From DAOTYH01 sp034435015 (GTDB taxonomy: Bacteria; Chloroflexota; Anaerolineae; Aggregatilineales; UBA3940): 64,000 bases of DNA. The notes below the pieces were generated by a model. It was not told the origin of the DNA and did not search any database. It saw only the letters and a program-made list of their open reading frames with translations. The position numbers were made by a program, and so were the translations under genes. The stretch lies in the NCBI GenBank assembly GCA_034435015.1, contig DAOTYH010000045.1:213048-277047 (forward strand), read 5' to 3'. Below are positions 33,987 to 42,865 of the stretch, piece by piece (positions within the stretch are counted from its first letter, which is position 1; each line of letters opens with the position of its first letter).

Positions 33987-34601
33987 CTACCCGGAATGAA
34001 TGTGGCAGGTATCATTGAGTGAGACGAGGGTAAATATCCCATCCTCTGCTTCAAACACGTTAATAGCACAAGTGTCCTGCTTGATACGCCAGAATCGTTC
34101 GTTGCCCAGCCCTAGTATCCCTAGGAGTATGATACGGTTGATCACAGTATGACCCACTATAACGATTGTCTGAGAGGGATGACGGGCGCTTAGTTCATGG
34201 ACGACTGCCATAGCACGTGTGCGTAGCTCATCCAGTGTCTCGCCTTCTGGAATCTGCGCTTGGTGAGGGGCTTCATACCACGTAGCCAGAGCGTCGGGCC
34301 AGCGTTCTCTTACTTCTTCAGGTGTGAGACCTTGCCACTGACCATAGTGGATGTCAATCAGGTTAGGATGAACCTGAACCGGCAGGTTGAAATGGGAGGC
34401 AATAGCTTCTGCTGTTTTGACAGCTCTTGACAACGGGCTGGAATAGACCGCAACCGGTCGCCACGAAGCGGCTACCCGTTCCCCTGTTGCTCTGGCTTGT
34501 TCCAGCCCGGTTTCGTTGAGAGGGACATCAGCCCGCCCTCTAAAGCGTTCCACCCGATTCCATTCGGTCTGACCATGCCTGACCATGATGATAGTTGTCA
34601 T
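33987..34601 (-). CDS. Histidine phosphatase (phosphoglycerate-mutase-like)
   Basis: A 204-residue member of the branch 1 histidine phosphatase superfamily. The phosphorylated histidine is in VRHGQTEWN (RHG motif, residue 9). Second arginine in SPLSRAVKTAEAI, acidic GEGETLDEL-like segment (PEGETLDELRTRA), second His in VIVGHTVINR. Family members include cofactor-dependent phosphoglycerate mutase, alpha-ribazole phosphatase and broad phosphatases. The loops here fit the short phosphatase type; the eno neighbour makes a glycolytic role possible but unproven. ATG 34601 with AAAGG upstream. Confidence 0.88.
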   Translation of the reverse strand: MTTIIMVRHGQTEWNRVERFRGRADVPLNETGLEQARATGERVAASWRPVAVYSSPLSRAVKTAEAIASHFNLPVQVHPNLIDIHYGQWQGLTPEEVRERWPDALATWYEAPHQAQIPEGETLDELRTRAMAVVHELSARHPSQTIVIVGHTVINRIILLGILGLGNERFWRIKQDTCAINVFEAEDGIFTLVSLNDTCHIHSG

Positions 34602-34660
34602 ACTGGCTCTGCCTTTCCGCCCTTCACGCCACTGAGTGGTTGCATGTCTTGTGTTACATA

Positions 34661-34691
34661 AGGGCCAGAGGTTATAGGGGCCCCTGGCCCT
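34661..34691 (-). terminator. Hairpin terminator after the S41 protease gene
   Basis: An 8-bp stem (34661-34668 with 34684-34691) extended by two inner G-C pairs. It lies 19 nt past the protease stop codon. No U-tract, so efficiency is uncertain. Confidence 0.45.
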
Positions 34692-34709
34692 CTTAGCCTA
34701 TCAGTGAGT

Positions 34710-36734
34710 CTATTCCCCCAGCAGGGCCTCAATTGCCGCATTCAGCACCGCGTCCACGCGGCCTAACGCGCTGTCCTCGGACACTGGTACGACAATATCT
34801 GGCTGAACGCCAACTCCTTCGATCAACAACTGACCGTCAGGGGTCTCAGGACGCCCCGTCGGAAACTGCATAGATAGGCCGTCCGGCAGATCGTATTGTC
34901 CTCGCCCTACCTCACCAGCGGCGCCAGCGGTTGGATAGTGGCCTACCAGCGTTGAGCGCTCGTTATGAGTCATGGCGTAGGCGAACCATTCACACGCACT
35001 GATGCAATCCGGGCCAATCAAGAGAGCGATGGGGCCGCTGTATGTCACTGGAGCTGGTATCACACGGGTGGGAAGTTCCTCATACTCGAACAGGCCAGTT
35101 ATCTGATTGTAATAGGCATCTTGAGAGAGGATGAACTCGCGGTCATAAAAATAGCCGGCGAAGTTCATGGCCAAAGCGCCGTTGCCGCCGCCGTTAGTCC
35201 GGATGTCGAGGATCAAGCCGGCAACCCTGTTGTCAATCAGGCTGTTGATGATGTGGTCCCACATGTGGGCCATCAATCGGTCATCATCCATGAATGTATT
35301 GATCTTGATATAGAACAGGCCGGTATCCTCAAGCATCCGCGTCTCAATGGGTATGAGCGGGGTGTTGAACAGCGGTACAGCTTGGAACAGAGAGTCATAG
35401 TCTATGACCGCCCTCATGGTCACCTCAGTGGGTGAAGCTGTCCCCGGATTTCGGAACTTGACCGTTATCCTCGTATCCGGCGGGACACGAGTCAGGAAGA
35501 TCACCTGAGCCAGCCGCCGCGCGTGGTCGGTCGAATAGGGGCCGAAATAAGGCTGTACCTCACTAATCGCTTGGCTGATGGGTTTGCCGCCCCATGCGAT
35601 GATCTCTGCTCCTACCTGAATGCCTGCTTCATCTGCCGGCAGGCCGGGTAATACGCCTGTCGCCAGCACACGTCCATCACTCAGTTCAGACAGGATCAGC
35701 CCAAAGCTTCCACCCTGTTCTTCAAAGAAGACGTTGGCATCGGGGGAGATGCCTACGTGGCCGTCGGGGATTGCCCAGCTAAAGTCTCGCAGAGCACGGT
35801 AAAAGTCGGCTGAATTGCGAGCTGATGCCACACGGGGTGCAAACTCCTGATAGAGTGCGTTCCAATCAATCCCCTTCTCTACTGTGAAGGGGTATTCGCG
35901 TGATGCCTTCTCAAACAGAGCCTCGAATGCCTCGCTGTAACTCATGTCAGACAGATCGGTGACCGCCCCTGCCCCCTCAAACAGATCAATACGGGGTTGT
36001 GCCTCCTTGTAAATACGGAACGGTTCTTGATTCAAGTCCACCAGGTTGTAGCCAGCGGGGATTGGTGCAGTAGGATCGTCAGCGGTGAACAGCAGGCCGT
36101 CAGCGCCAAAGCCGGTAGGGAAGCCCTGCTGATCATCCGGTGACCATACCACCAGCGTTCCCCCGACAATCTCATAGTCTCGGTCGGGATCGGTGATAGC
36201 CGACGTGTAAGCAGTTGACCAGCCCGTGCCGTCGCGCCGCTCCAAGAATGGATCGCCCCATGTGTTCGACCAGTATGCTACCGCAAATACCTGCACTCCC
36301 GTATCACTCTGGCCGTTGTTATCTACATCTACATACGTCCCCCGCGGGACGGAAGGTAACGATAGCGTGTATGTGAGGTAGTTGTCACCTGTCATCTCTA
36401 CCGGCCCGATCACCTGCCCTGACACGGGAAACTCAAATTCAAGGTTGCGCTGTACAAATCCGGCCTCGTCCTCCAGCAACACATAAGGCTCAGCGGTACT
36501 GCTGAGGAAAAAGGGCGAGGTAAATGGAATATTGCCGCTGATGAGGACTGGCTCATTGGGGTTGGCCGCCCCCGGTTGAACAGGGATCGGCGGGAGAGCT
36601 ATCTGGGTGACTGTTGGTATTGGTGTGGGCGGGGAGGATGGTGTCTGCAACAACGGTGTCAGAGTGCCGCATCCTAATGCCGCGATCAGCGCCGCCACAA
36701 CCAGCGTTAGGGGGAAGGTGCGTTGGTGTGCCAT
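34710..36734 (-). CDS. S41-family C-terminal processing peptidase, lipoprotein
   Basis: A 674-residue exported peptidase. The lipobox ALGC puts the lipidated Cys at about residue 23, followed by a Pro/Thr linker. An N-terminal beta-rich domain (about 60-260) precedes a tail-specific-protease helical segment, a PDZ domain (about 375-455, GVLPGLPADEAGIQVGAEI) and the S41 core. The core has LILDIRTNGGGNG and the nucleophile serine in GPDCISACEWFAYAM, with GRGQYDLPDG and a terminal VQPDIVVPV. Start ATG 36734 is set by GAGGAG five bases upstream; the frame open to 36791 lacks one. Confidence 0.9.
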   Translation of the reverse strand: MAHQRTFPLTLVVAALIAALGCGTLTPLLQTPSSPPTPIPTVTQIALPPIPVQPGAANPNEPVLISGNIPFTSPFFLSSTAEPYVLLEDEAGFVQRNLEFEFPVSGQVIGPVEMTGDNYLTYTLSLPSVPRGTYVDVDNNGQSDTGVQVFAVAYWSNTWGDPFLERRDGTGWSTAYTSAITDPDRDYEIVGGTLVVWSPDDQQGFPTGFGADGLLFTADDPTAPIPAGYNLVDLNQEPFRIYKEAQPRIDLFEGAGAVTDLSDMSYSEAFEALFEKASREYPFTVEKGIDWNALYQEFAPRVASARNSADFYRALRDFSWAIPDGHVGISPDANVFFEEQGGSFGLILSELSDGRVLATGVLPGLPADEAGIQVGAEIIAWGGKPISQAISEVQPYFGPYSTDHARRLAQVIFLTRVPPDTRITVKFRNPGTASPTEVTMRAVIDYDSLFQAVPLFNTPLIPIETRMLEDTGLFYIKINTFMDDDRLMAHMWDHIINSLIDNRVAGLILDIRTNGGGNGALAMNFAGYFYDREFILSQDAYYNQITGLFEYEELPTRVIPAPVTYSGPIALLIGPDCISACEWFAYAMTHNERSTLVGHYPTAGAAGEVGRGQYDLPDGLSMQFPTGRPETPDGQLLIEGVGVQPDIVVPVSEDSALGRVDAVLNAAIEALLGE

Positions 36735-36947
36735 GGTTACTCCTCTTCCAAAAAAACGAACTTTTAACGACGAGGCTTCAGTATACTTCAAGGGAGCATA
36801 TCTTACCGACTTTGTGCCTGCTTCAGGTACGTAGCACTTCTGATTTGGGTGGCCGCCTTTGCACCCATGTGCATCCTCACAGCCTGCTAGTGCGTATTAA
36901 ATCGCAGTATCAAGACAGCATCTCAACCAGGAAGGTAGCCAAACAAA
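36735..36947. other. Divergent intergenic region
   Basis: 213 nt between the S41 protease and the CoA-binding protein. TATACT on the minus strand (36780-36785) is a possible -10 for the protease. Nothing else is recognised. Confidence 0.4.
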
Positions 36948-37388
36948 GTGGAAAAAGCTATTGAAGAGTTTATCAACCGTAAGCGTCTGGCTGTAGTGGG
37001 CGTCTCGCGTGATGAGGGAAAGTTCGGTAACATGGCCTACCGCGAGCTAAAGGAACGCGGCTATGATTTAGTGCCGGTACATCCTGATATGCCTTCTTTT
37101 GCGGGCGAGACATGTTACCCCAATCTGCAGGCCATTCCACAGCCGGTAGAGGGCGCAGTGGTGATCGTCTCCCCTGCACGGGTTAGTGATGTGTTGCGTG
37201 ATGCCGCCGCGGCAGGTATTACGCATGTGTGGATTCAGCAGGGGGCTGAGTCCCCTGAGGCGTTGGCCCTTGCCGATGAGCTGGGCCTGAGTGTGGCACA
37301 TAACGCCTGTATTCTAATGTACGCCCAGCCTGTCAGGGGATTCCATAAGTTCCATCGTGCCATTGCAAAGTTCTTCGGCAAGCTGTAG
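36948..37388 (+). CDS. CoA-binding domain protein (YccU-like)
   Basis: A 146-residue single-domain Rossmann protein of the CoA_binding_2 family. It has RLAVVGVSRDEGKFGNMAYRELKERGYDLVPVHP at the nucleotide-binding end, VDGAVVIVSPARVSDVLRDAAAAGITHVWIQQGAESPEAL-type segments, and the typical late Cys in NACILMYAQP. Such stand-alone proteins resemble the CoA-binding half of succinyl-CoA synthetase alpha; their role is unsettled. GTG start at 36948 with AGGAAGG twelve bases upstream. Confidence 0.85.
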   Translation: MEKAIEEFINRKRLAVVGVSRDEGKFGNMAYRELKERGYDLVPVHPDMPSFAGETCYPNLQAIPQPVEGAVVIVSPARVSDVLRDAAAAGITHVWIQQGAESPEALALADELGLSVAHNACILMYAQPVRGFHKFHRAIAKFFGKL

Positions 37389-37417
37389 GAGACTTGGCCA
37401 GCCGGCTAAGACTGGGG

Positions 37418-39112
37418 TCACAGAGACTTGGCCGGCTTTACCGTGAGCGTCCGTTCGTGTTTGTATGTCACCTGTCCGGGTTTGCCTCCCTTGATGGGAC
37501 GGACATAACGGCGTTCGGTTACGTCCACCTCAACGGAGGCCTCATCTCGTCTAGCAGAGTAATAGGCCGCTAACTGAGCGGCTTTCTGAATCACCTGCTC
37601 AGGGATAGGACGACCGTCGTTTTTGATGAGTACATGACTGCCTGGCACACCGCGTGCATGTAGCCATAGATCGGCAGGGGTGGAACGTTCCGTCACGAGC
37701 GTATGGTTCTGCCCGGCGTTGCGCCCTACCAGAATCACGAATCCATCTGATGTGGTAAAGCGGCGGATGCCGGGCTTGCCGCCGCGCGGCCCGCGCAGGT
37801 GTTCGCCGCGCCAGTGGCCTGCTTCTTGTAGTGCTTCGCGTACAGCGTCTATTTCCGGCCAGTTTTCGGCCAACTTGAGATCAGTGGCAAGCTGTTCTAG
37901 ATAGGCCACTTCCCCTTCTGCCTCAGTCAGCAGGGCAGGAATATCAGTTGCGGCCCGCTTGGCTTTTTCGTACCGTTCGAAACAACGTTTGGCGTTCTCT
38001 ACGGGTGAAAGCTCAGGGTCAAGCTCGATGGTCAGAGGAGGTTCATCGGGGGCATACTGGGCCACCAGTTGCCGCTGGCCGGGGAGAAGCGTAGGCCCGT
38101 AAGCCAGAATCAGCTCCCCCTGCTTGCGGAGCAGGTCAACCTTAGTTGCTTCCAGCGCCTCGTGCTTGAGGGCTGTCAGCTTGCGGCTGATGCGTTCAAG
38201 TGCGTCGTCAATCTGCATTTGGACACGGGCTTTGGCCGCACCATAGGCTTCCAAGCCGGCTGGTGCCTCATAGTAAGCCGCTATTGCCTCGCTGATGCTC
38301 TCAACAGGCTGATAGGGTGCTAGATGAGTGAGGGTGTAAGCGGCGTAAGCCCGGTAGCCGCCGTCCTCTGATGGGACAACGCAAGGTGACCACTTCCCCG
38401 ATTGTGCCTCCGCGATCAGATCGAAAAGTACCCCATGTAGCCGCTCAGCAGACAGGTCAAAGGCAGGAGCTTCGGGTTCGTCGCAGGCACGGTAAACGAC
38501 CTCGCGGGCCAACAGGGGGCTGATGCCGGCCAGTTGGTTGACCAGTACTTCCCATGCGGGGACATCCGGCGCCCGTTGCAGGAAGTCCTCCAATAGGGCC
38601 GGCGTGAGATGATCAGGGGCAAGCTTACGCTGGGGAGGCGGGGGAACATAGGGCTGTCCGGGCAAGACAGTCCGGTAGCGGTTCTTTTCCGGCCAGATGC
38701 GCTTGATACAGTCTAGAATGTCATTTCCAACCGTCAGGATGATGTTACTGCGCTGATCCATGATCTCTGCGATCAGCCGCGTGTCACCCTGTGGGCCGGA
38801 GAAGTCCAACCAGAGGATGCGCTCCCATGGCGGCTGGGTAATGGCGGTCAGACGTGCGCCTTCCACATATTTGTTGAGGAGCAGCCCCAATGGAGAGGCG
38901 TGTTCCACCCCCCGGCGTAATCGGGCGGAGACAAGGTGACAGCGGGCAGAGCGGGGTTGGGCAGAGATCAGCAGATAGTGACGTTTACGTTGGGCATAGA
39001 CCTCAAGGCCAATTGACAGTTCATCTGGCTCGACTATTGCTTGTACCCGCCCTCCGAGCAAGGCGTTCAACTCAGCGGCTATGGCGGCGGTAGTGAACGA
39101 ATCGAAATACAT
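37418..39112 (-). CDS. rqcH: NFACT-family ribosome quality control protein RqcH
   Basis: Binds obstructed large ribosomal subunits and recruits tRNA-Ala to add C-terminal alanine tails to stalled peptides. The 564-residue protein has NFACT-N (about 1-200, with MDQRSNIILT), the helix-hairpin-helix region, a coiled coil (about 270-425) and NFACT-R (about 445-545, starting RRFTTSDGFVILVGRNAGQNHTLV, with DLWLHARGVPGSHVLIK in parts). ATG 39112 with GAGGAG six bases upstream. It is divergent from mnaA. The same window holds other translation-rescue genes, but RqcP is not seen. Confidence 0.92.
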   Translation of the reverse strand: MYFDSFTTAAIAAELNALLGGRVQAIVEPDELSIGLEVYAQRKRHYLLISAQPRSARCHLVSARLRRGVEHASPLGLLLNKYVEGARLTAITQPPWERILWLDFSGPQGDTRLIAEIMDQRSNIILTVGNDILDCIKRIWPEKNRYRTVLPGQPYVPPPPQRKLAPDHLTPALLEDFLQRAPDVPAWEVLVNQLAGISPLLAREVVYRACDEPEAPAFDLSAERLHGVLFDLIAEAQSGKWSPCVVPSEDGGYRAYAAYTLTHLAPYQPVESISEAIAAYYEAPAGLEAYGAAKARVQMQIDDALERISRKLTALKHEALEATKVDLLRKQGELILAYGPTLLPGQRQLVAQYAPDEPPLTIELDPELSPVENAKRCFERYEKAKRAATDIPALLTEAEGEVAYLEQLATDLKLAENWPEIDAVREALQEAGHWRGEHLRGPRGGKPGIRRFTTSDGFVILVGRNAGQNHTLVTERSTPADLWLHARGVPGSHVLIKNDGRPIPEQVIQKAAQLAAYYSARRDEASVEVDVTERRYVRPIKGGKPGQVTYKHERTLTVKPAKSL

Positions 39113-39131
39113 GCTTTCTCCTCGCCCCGTT

Positions 39132-39160
39132 TTGTACCATATCCAGCCTTTTGCTACAAT
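39132..39160 (+). promoter_or_regulatory. Promoter of mnaA
   Basis: TTGTAC at 39132-39137, a 17-nt spacer ending in TGC, and TACAAT at 39155-39160. It lies 42 nt upstream of the mnaA ATG. Confidence 0.7.
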
Positions 39161-39202
39161 CCGGCGCGCTGTAACTGCGACGATGGGAGGCCGCGAAACT
39201 CC

Positions 39203-40318
39203 ATGCCTAGAGTCTTACTGATATTTGGCACGCGCCCTGAGGCAATCAAGATGGCACCGCTGGTGCATGTGCTCAAACAGCGTGGGGAGAGCGAGGCAAT
39301 CACATGCGTGACCGCCCAGCATCGCCAGATGCTGGATCAGGTTCTGGAGTGGTTTCGTATCCAACCAGACTACGATCTGAATCTGATGCAGCCCAACCAG
39401 ACATTGGCCATACTGACCGGGCGGGCTTTGCAGGGGGTCACTGAAGTAATTGAGCAGGTACGCCCAGATGTTGTCCTTGTCCAGGGTGATACCACTACCG
39501 CTATGGCCTCAGCTATGGCCGCCTTTTACTTGCGTGTGCCGGTAGGTCACGTTGAAGCTGGGCTGAGGACGCATGATATCTACAACCCCTTTCCTGAGGA
39601 GGTGAATCGGCACCTGATCAGCGTGATGGGGACTTATCACTTTGCGCCGACCGAAACTGCCCGTACAGCGTTGTTGTCGGAGGGGGTTGATCCGGCGAGC
39701 ATTTACCTGACAGGCAATACAGTCATAGATGCGCTCCAGTGGACAGTGGCACAACCTTATACACTTGATCTGGGACTGCCGCTCAACAACCCCGGCGAAC
39801 GGCTGATCCTTGTAACGGCTCATCGGCGGGAGAGCTTCGGAAAGGATTTTGTCTCGATCTGCGAGGCCCTTAAGCAGATTGCTTTGCGCAACCCCGATGT
39901 CCGGCTGGTCTATCCGGTGCATCTCAACCCAAACGTGCAAGAACCTGTCAGGCAGATTCTCGGCGGGGTTGAGCGGGTGCATTTGATTGATCCTCTGCCA
40001 TATCCTGATTTCGCGCATCTGATGGCCCGTTCGACGCTGGTCCTGACGGATTCGGGGGGCCTGCAAGAAGAAGCGCCGGCGCTTGGAAAGCCGGTGCTGG
40101 TGATGCGGCGTACCACAGAGCGGCCTGAAGCAGTTGAGGCAGGGACAGCCAAACTGGTCGGCACCGACACCTCCACCATTGTGGCCGAGACTGAACGGCT
40201 GTTGCGCGATCCGGCCGTCTATCATGCAATGGCAAGTGCCGTCTCTCCCTTCGGTGACGGTCATGCCGCCGAGCGGATAGCGGATATTTTATCTAGCGCA
40301 TTGGCCAAACAGAGTTAA
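39203..40318 (+). CDS. mnaA: UDP-N-acetylglucosamine 2-epimerase (non-hydrolysing)
   Basis: Interconverts UDP-GlcNAc and UDP-ManNAc for teichoic-acid-like or capsular polysaccharides. The 371-residue protein has FGTRPEAIKMAPLV at the start, VTAQHRQMLDQVL, VQGDTTTAMA, GHVEAGLRTHD and PFPEEVNRHL, then VTAHRRESFG and TDSGGLQEEAPALGKPVLVMR with the family Arg/Glu residues. ATG 39203 follows GGGAGG at 12 nt; a longer frame to 39041 has no homology. The stop codon overlaps the converging tsaE stop by 4 nt. Confidence 0.95.
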   Translation: MPRVLLIFGTRPEAIKMAPLVHVLKQRGESEAITCVTAQHRQMLDQVLEWFRIQPDYDLNLMQPNQTLAILTGRALQGVTEVIEQVRPDVVLVQGDTTTAMASAMAAFYLRVPVGHVEAGLRTHDIYNPFPEEVNRHLISVMGTYHFAPTETARTALLSEGVDPASIYLTGNTVIDALQWTVAQPYTLDLGLPLNNPGERLILVTAHRRESFGKDFVSICEALKQIALRNPDVRLVYPVHLNPNVQEPVRQILGGVERVHLIDPLPYPDFAHLMARSTLVLTDSGGLQEEAPALGKPVLVMRRTTERPEAVEAGTAKLVGTDTSTIVAETERLLRDPAVYHAMASAVSPFGDGHAAERIADILSSALAKQS

Positions 40319-40800
40319 CCCCTGAGATAGCTCACAAGCTGGCTGGCTCGTTCCCCCGCAGGCAAGAAGTCCAGTTGGCGCTCTTCACCGCCCCGGTCAG
40401 TGATCTGAATCCAAAGCCGCGCCGGCGGTAACGCCTCTTCGATACGCTCCGGCCATTCGATCACGATGATGCCTGCCGCATCGAAGAGGTCTTCCAAGCC
40501 AGTGGTCAGGGCATCAGCCGCGTCTTTTAACCGGTAACAATCTACATGATAGAAACGCTGGGAGTCGGTTGACCGGCGATACTCGTTAATCAGGGTGAAG
40601 GTAGGGCTGGTGGGTTTCTCCAATGCTCCCCAGCCGCGGGCTAGTCCTCGTGTCAGGCAGGTCTTGCCCGCGCCCAGCGGGCCGGATAGGCATAGAACAT
40701 CGCCAGCCTGGAGAAGTGCCCCCAGCCGCTCGCCGAGGCTCTCTGTCTCAGCGGCGCTGTATGTGATCAGTGTTAGTGTGGCATGAGATGGAGCTACCAT
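40315..40800 (-). CDS. tsaE: tRNA threonylcarbamoyladenosine biosynthesis ATPase TsaE
   Basis: The ATPase subunit of the TsaB-TsaD-TsaE complex that makes t6A37 in ANN-decoding tRNAs. The 161-residue protein has Walker A GPLGAGKT (about residue 37), the switch segment SPTFTLINEY and YHVDCYRL, and Walker B-like IIVIEWPERI with EALP. ATG 40800 has no ribosome binding site; TGTTAAAAT ends 8 nt upstream. tsaD lies 11 kb away in this window, tsaB is not seen. Confidence 0.93.
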   Translation of the reverse strand: MVAPSHATLTLITYSAAETESLGERLGALLQAGDVLCLSGPLGAGKTCLTRGLARGWGALEKPTSPTFTLINEYRRSTDSQRFYHVDCYRLKDAADALTTGLEDLFDAAGIIVIEWPERIEEALPPARLWIQITDRGGEERQLDFLPAGERASQLVSYLRG

Positions 40801-40808
40801 AAGATGGG

Positions 40809-40817
40809 ATTTTAACA
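40809..40817 (-). promoter_or_regulatory. Extended -10 promoter, probable leaderless start of tsaE
   Basis: On the minus strand TGT TAAAAT, 8 nt, then ATG at 40800. Confidence 0.5.
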
Positions 40818-40835
40818 CAATCCCCATGTTTTGAA

Positions 40836-40865
40836 TTGACGCCCGAAAGTTCGTTGCGCTATACT
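40836..40865 (+). promoter_or_regulatory. Promoter of the citrate synthase gene
   Basis: TTGACG at 40836-40841 and TATACT at 40860-40865, 18-nt spacer. The predicted leader is about 124 nt and contains a hairpin (40901-40926). Confidence 0.65.
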
Positions 40866-40995
40866 TTTTTCAACAACAGGATACGCTACTGTAACACTGC
40901 CCCCGGCATCTAAGGATGTAGCGGGGTCGTCGTTTACTGATCGACGGCGTGATTCTGACCCCAATTTACATTAATCAAAGGCAGGAGACACAGTA

Positions 40996-42150
40996 ATGAT
41001 GAGCACCCAATCTTCCCCCATCGCTAAAGGACTCGAAGGGGTCATTGTCGCTCAAACTGAGCTAAGTAATGTGGATGGGAACGCCGGCAAGCTGGAGTAT
41101 CGGGGTTATCAGATCAGGGAGCTGGCGGAACATGCGCTGTTTGAGGAGGTGATCTACCTCCTATGGTATGGCAAATTACCTACCCGCACTGAACTGGCTG
41201 AATTCAACACGGCGCTGGCCGCCCAGCGAGGCCTGCCGCCGGCGCTGGTTGACATCATGAAGCGCTTTCCTCGCGACACCAAGCCCATGAGCGTCCTGCG
41301 TTCGGCGGTCTCTGTGATAGGGATGTTTGATCCGGAGGCAGAAGATAACAGCCCGGAGGCGAACCTGCGTAAGGCTTATCGCCTGACTGCCGTGATGGGA
41401 ACAATCACTGCCGCATGGGATCGGATCCGCAGAGGGTTGGAGCCGGTCGCTCCTCGCAACGACCTGTACACAGCGGCCAACCTGCTCTATATGCTGGCAG
41501 GCCAGGAGGCTGATGAGGTAGCTGTTCGGACGATCAACAGCTACTTGGTCATGCTGGCCGATCATGGCATGAACGCTTCCACCTTCTCAGCGCGTGTAAC
41601 TACAAGCACCCTGTCAGACATGTACTCGGCAATTACTACCGCTCTCGGAACGCTGAAAGGGGCCGCCCACGGAGGCGCTAATGAACTGGCAATGCAGCAG
41701 TTCATGGAGATCGGCTCGCCCGACAGAGTAGATGAGTGGTTTGAGCGGGCAATGGCCAATAATGTCAGGCTGATGGGGATTGGCCATCGCGTGTATAAGA
41801 CCGGCGACCCTCGTATGTTTGTTTTGCGCGAGCAGGCTAAGGAGTTAGCTGTAAGCACCGGCAATAGTGTCTGGTATGAGATTGCCACGCGGCTCGAAGA
41901 GCGGGCGATGGCTCATCCCTACTTTGTCGAGCGTAAACTCTTCCCGAACGTGGACTACTATTCTGCCATCACATTGTATCAGAGCGGCATTCCCATTGAC
42001 CTGTTCACCCCCTTGTTCGCAATTAGCCGGGTTGCAGGGTGGTGTGCTCATGTGATTGAGCAGTGGAAAGATAACCGGCTGATACGTCCCGGCTCTGAAT
42101 ACATTGGCCCGCATGATCTGGCATGGGTGCCAATCGAACAGCGCGGGTAG
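40996..42150 (+). CDS. gltA: Citrate synthase
   Basis: Condenses acetyl-CoA and oxaloacetate at the entry of the TCA cycle. The 384-residue protein is of the short Gram-positive/archaeal type. It starts GLEGVIVAQTELSNVDGNAGKLEYRGYQI, then has the catalytic histidines in AAHGGANE and GIGHRVYKTGDPR, and the catalytic Asp region in FPNVDYYSA. A 2-methylcitrate synthase role is not excluded, since the families overlap. AGGAG precedes ATG 40996; the next codon is also ATG. A strong terminator follows, so it is monocistronic. Confidence 0.94.
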   Translation: MMSTQSSPIAKGLEGVIVAQTELSNVDGNAGKLEYRGYQIRELAEHALFEEVIYLLWYGKLPTRTELAEFNTALAAQRGLPPALVDIMKRFPRDTKPMSVLRSAVSVIGMFDPEAEDNSPEANLRKAYRLTAVMGTITAAWDRIRRGLEPVAPRNDLYTAANLLYMLAGQEADEVAVRTINSYLVMLADHGMNASTFSARVTTSTLSDMYSAITTALGTLKGAAHGGANELAMQQFMEIGSPDRVDEWFERAMANNVRLMGIGHRVYKTGDPRMFVLREQAKELAVSTGNSVWYEIATRLEERAMAHPYFVERKLFPNVDYYSAITLYQSGIPIDLFTPLFAISRVAGWCAHVIEQWKDNRLIRPGSEYIGPHDLAWVPIEQRG

Positions 42151-42168
42151 TCAGGCATCATTGGGGGA

Positions 42169-42201
42169 GCGGGGGCGGCTGGTTAGCGCCCCTGCTTTTT
42201 T
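42169..42201 (+). terminator. Intrinsic terminator of gltA
   Basis: A 9-bp GC-rich stem with one G-U pair (42169-42177 with 42187-42195), a 9-nt loop and T6. Confidence 0.88.
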
Positions 42202-42290
42202 CTGCTCTCGCTGGCTTGTGTTCTGGTATTGCCCTACTATATTTACGTTGATCCTATTAACGATACCTCCCAAACCTACAGGTGAAGGGC

Positions 42291-42860
42291 ATGAATCAGT
42301 GGCTTGAGCAACATAGGACTCTCGTCCTCACGATTGTGGGGTTGTTGATCGCGGCGGGAGTCGCGGCCTTCGCGATCCGATGGCGGCCTGCTGAACCGAT
42401 TGTGATCGAGCCCCCTGCTCCGACGGCAACCCCCGGCCCTATCCGGGTGTACGTGAGCGGAGCAGTGATGCACGCTGATGTATATGAACTGCCTTCAGGC
42501 TCAATTGTGCGGGATGCTGTAGCGGCGGCAGGCGGCGCCGCAGAGAATGCTGATCTCAATCAAATCAACATGGCGAAAACGCTTAGGGATGGCGAACAGG
42601 TCTATGTGCCGCGTATAGGGGAGGCCCTAGTCCCTGCACCGGCAGGGCAGGCTGGGGCGGCTTCAGGGCTGATTAATATCAACACAGCCACGCAAGCCGA
42701 GCTTGAGACACTGCCGGGTATTGGGCCTGCACTGGCCGCACGTATTATCGCTTACCGTGAGGCAAACGGGCCTTTCCCCAACATTGAGGCTATTCAGAAT
42801 GTGTCTGGCATTGGTCCATCTACCTTTGAAGAGATCAGGGACCTGATCACAGTCGAGTGA
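42291..42860 (+). CDS. comEA: ComEA-like DNA-binding protein (SLBB plus helix-hairpin-helix)
   Basis: A 189-residue membrane-anchored protein. One N-terminal TM helix (about 11-31), a Pro-rich linker, an SLBB domain (about 50-110, IRVYVSGAVMHADVYELPSG) and two helix-hairpin-helix motifs (about 128-189). The second region starts ININTATQAELETLPGIGPALAARIIAYR in pieces and ends IQNVSGIGPSTFEEI. ComEA binds incoming DNA at the cell surface in natural competence. No comEC or pilus genes are nearby, so another surface DNA-binding role is possible. Start ATG 42291; a GTG 9 nt upstream is an alternative. Confidence 0.9.
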   Translation: MNQWLEQHRTLVLTIVGLLIAAGVAAFAIRWRPAEPIVIEPPAPTATPGPIRVYVSGAVMHADVYELPSGSIVRDAVAAAGGAAENADLNQINMAKTLRDGEQVYVPRIGEALVPAPAGQAGAASGLININTATQAELETLPGIGPALAARIIAYREANGPFPNIEAIQNVSGIGPSTFEEIRDLITVE

Positions 42861-42865
42861 GGGAT

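Noticed and set aside
39509..40264. A 251-codon open frame on the minus strand opposite mnaA.
   Set aside because: It lies entirely inside a well-conserved gene, has no ribosome binding site or family motif, and its composition is that of a reverse-strand shadow.
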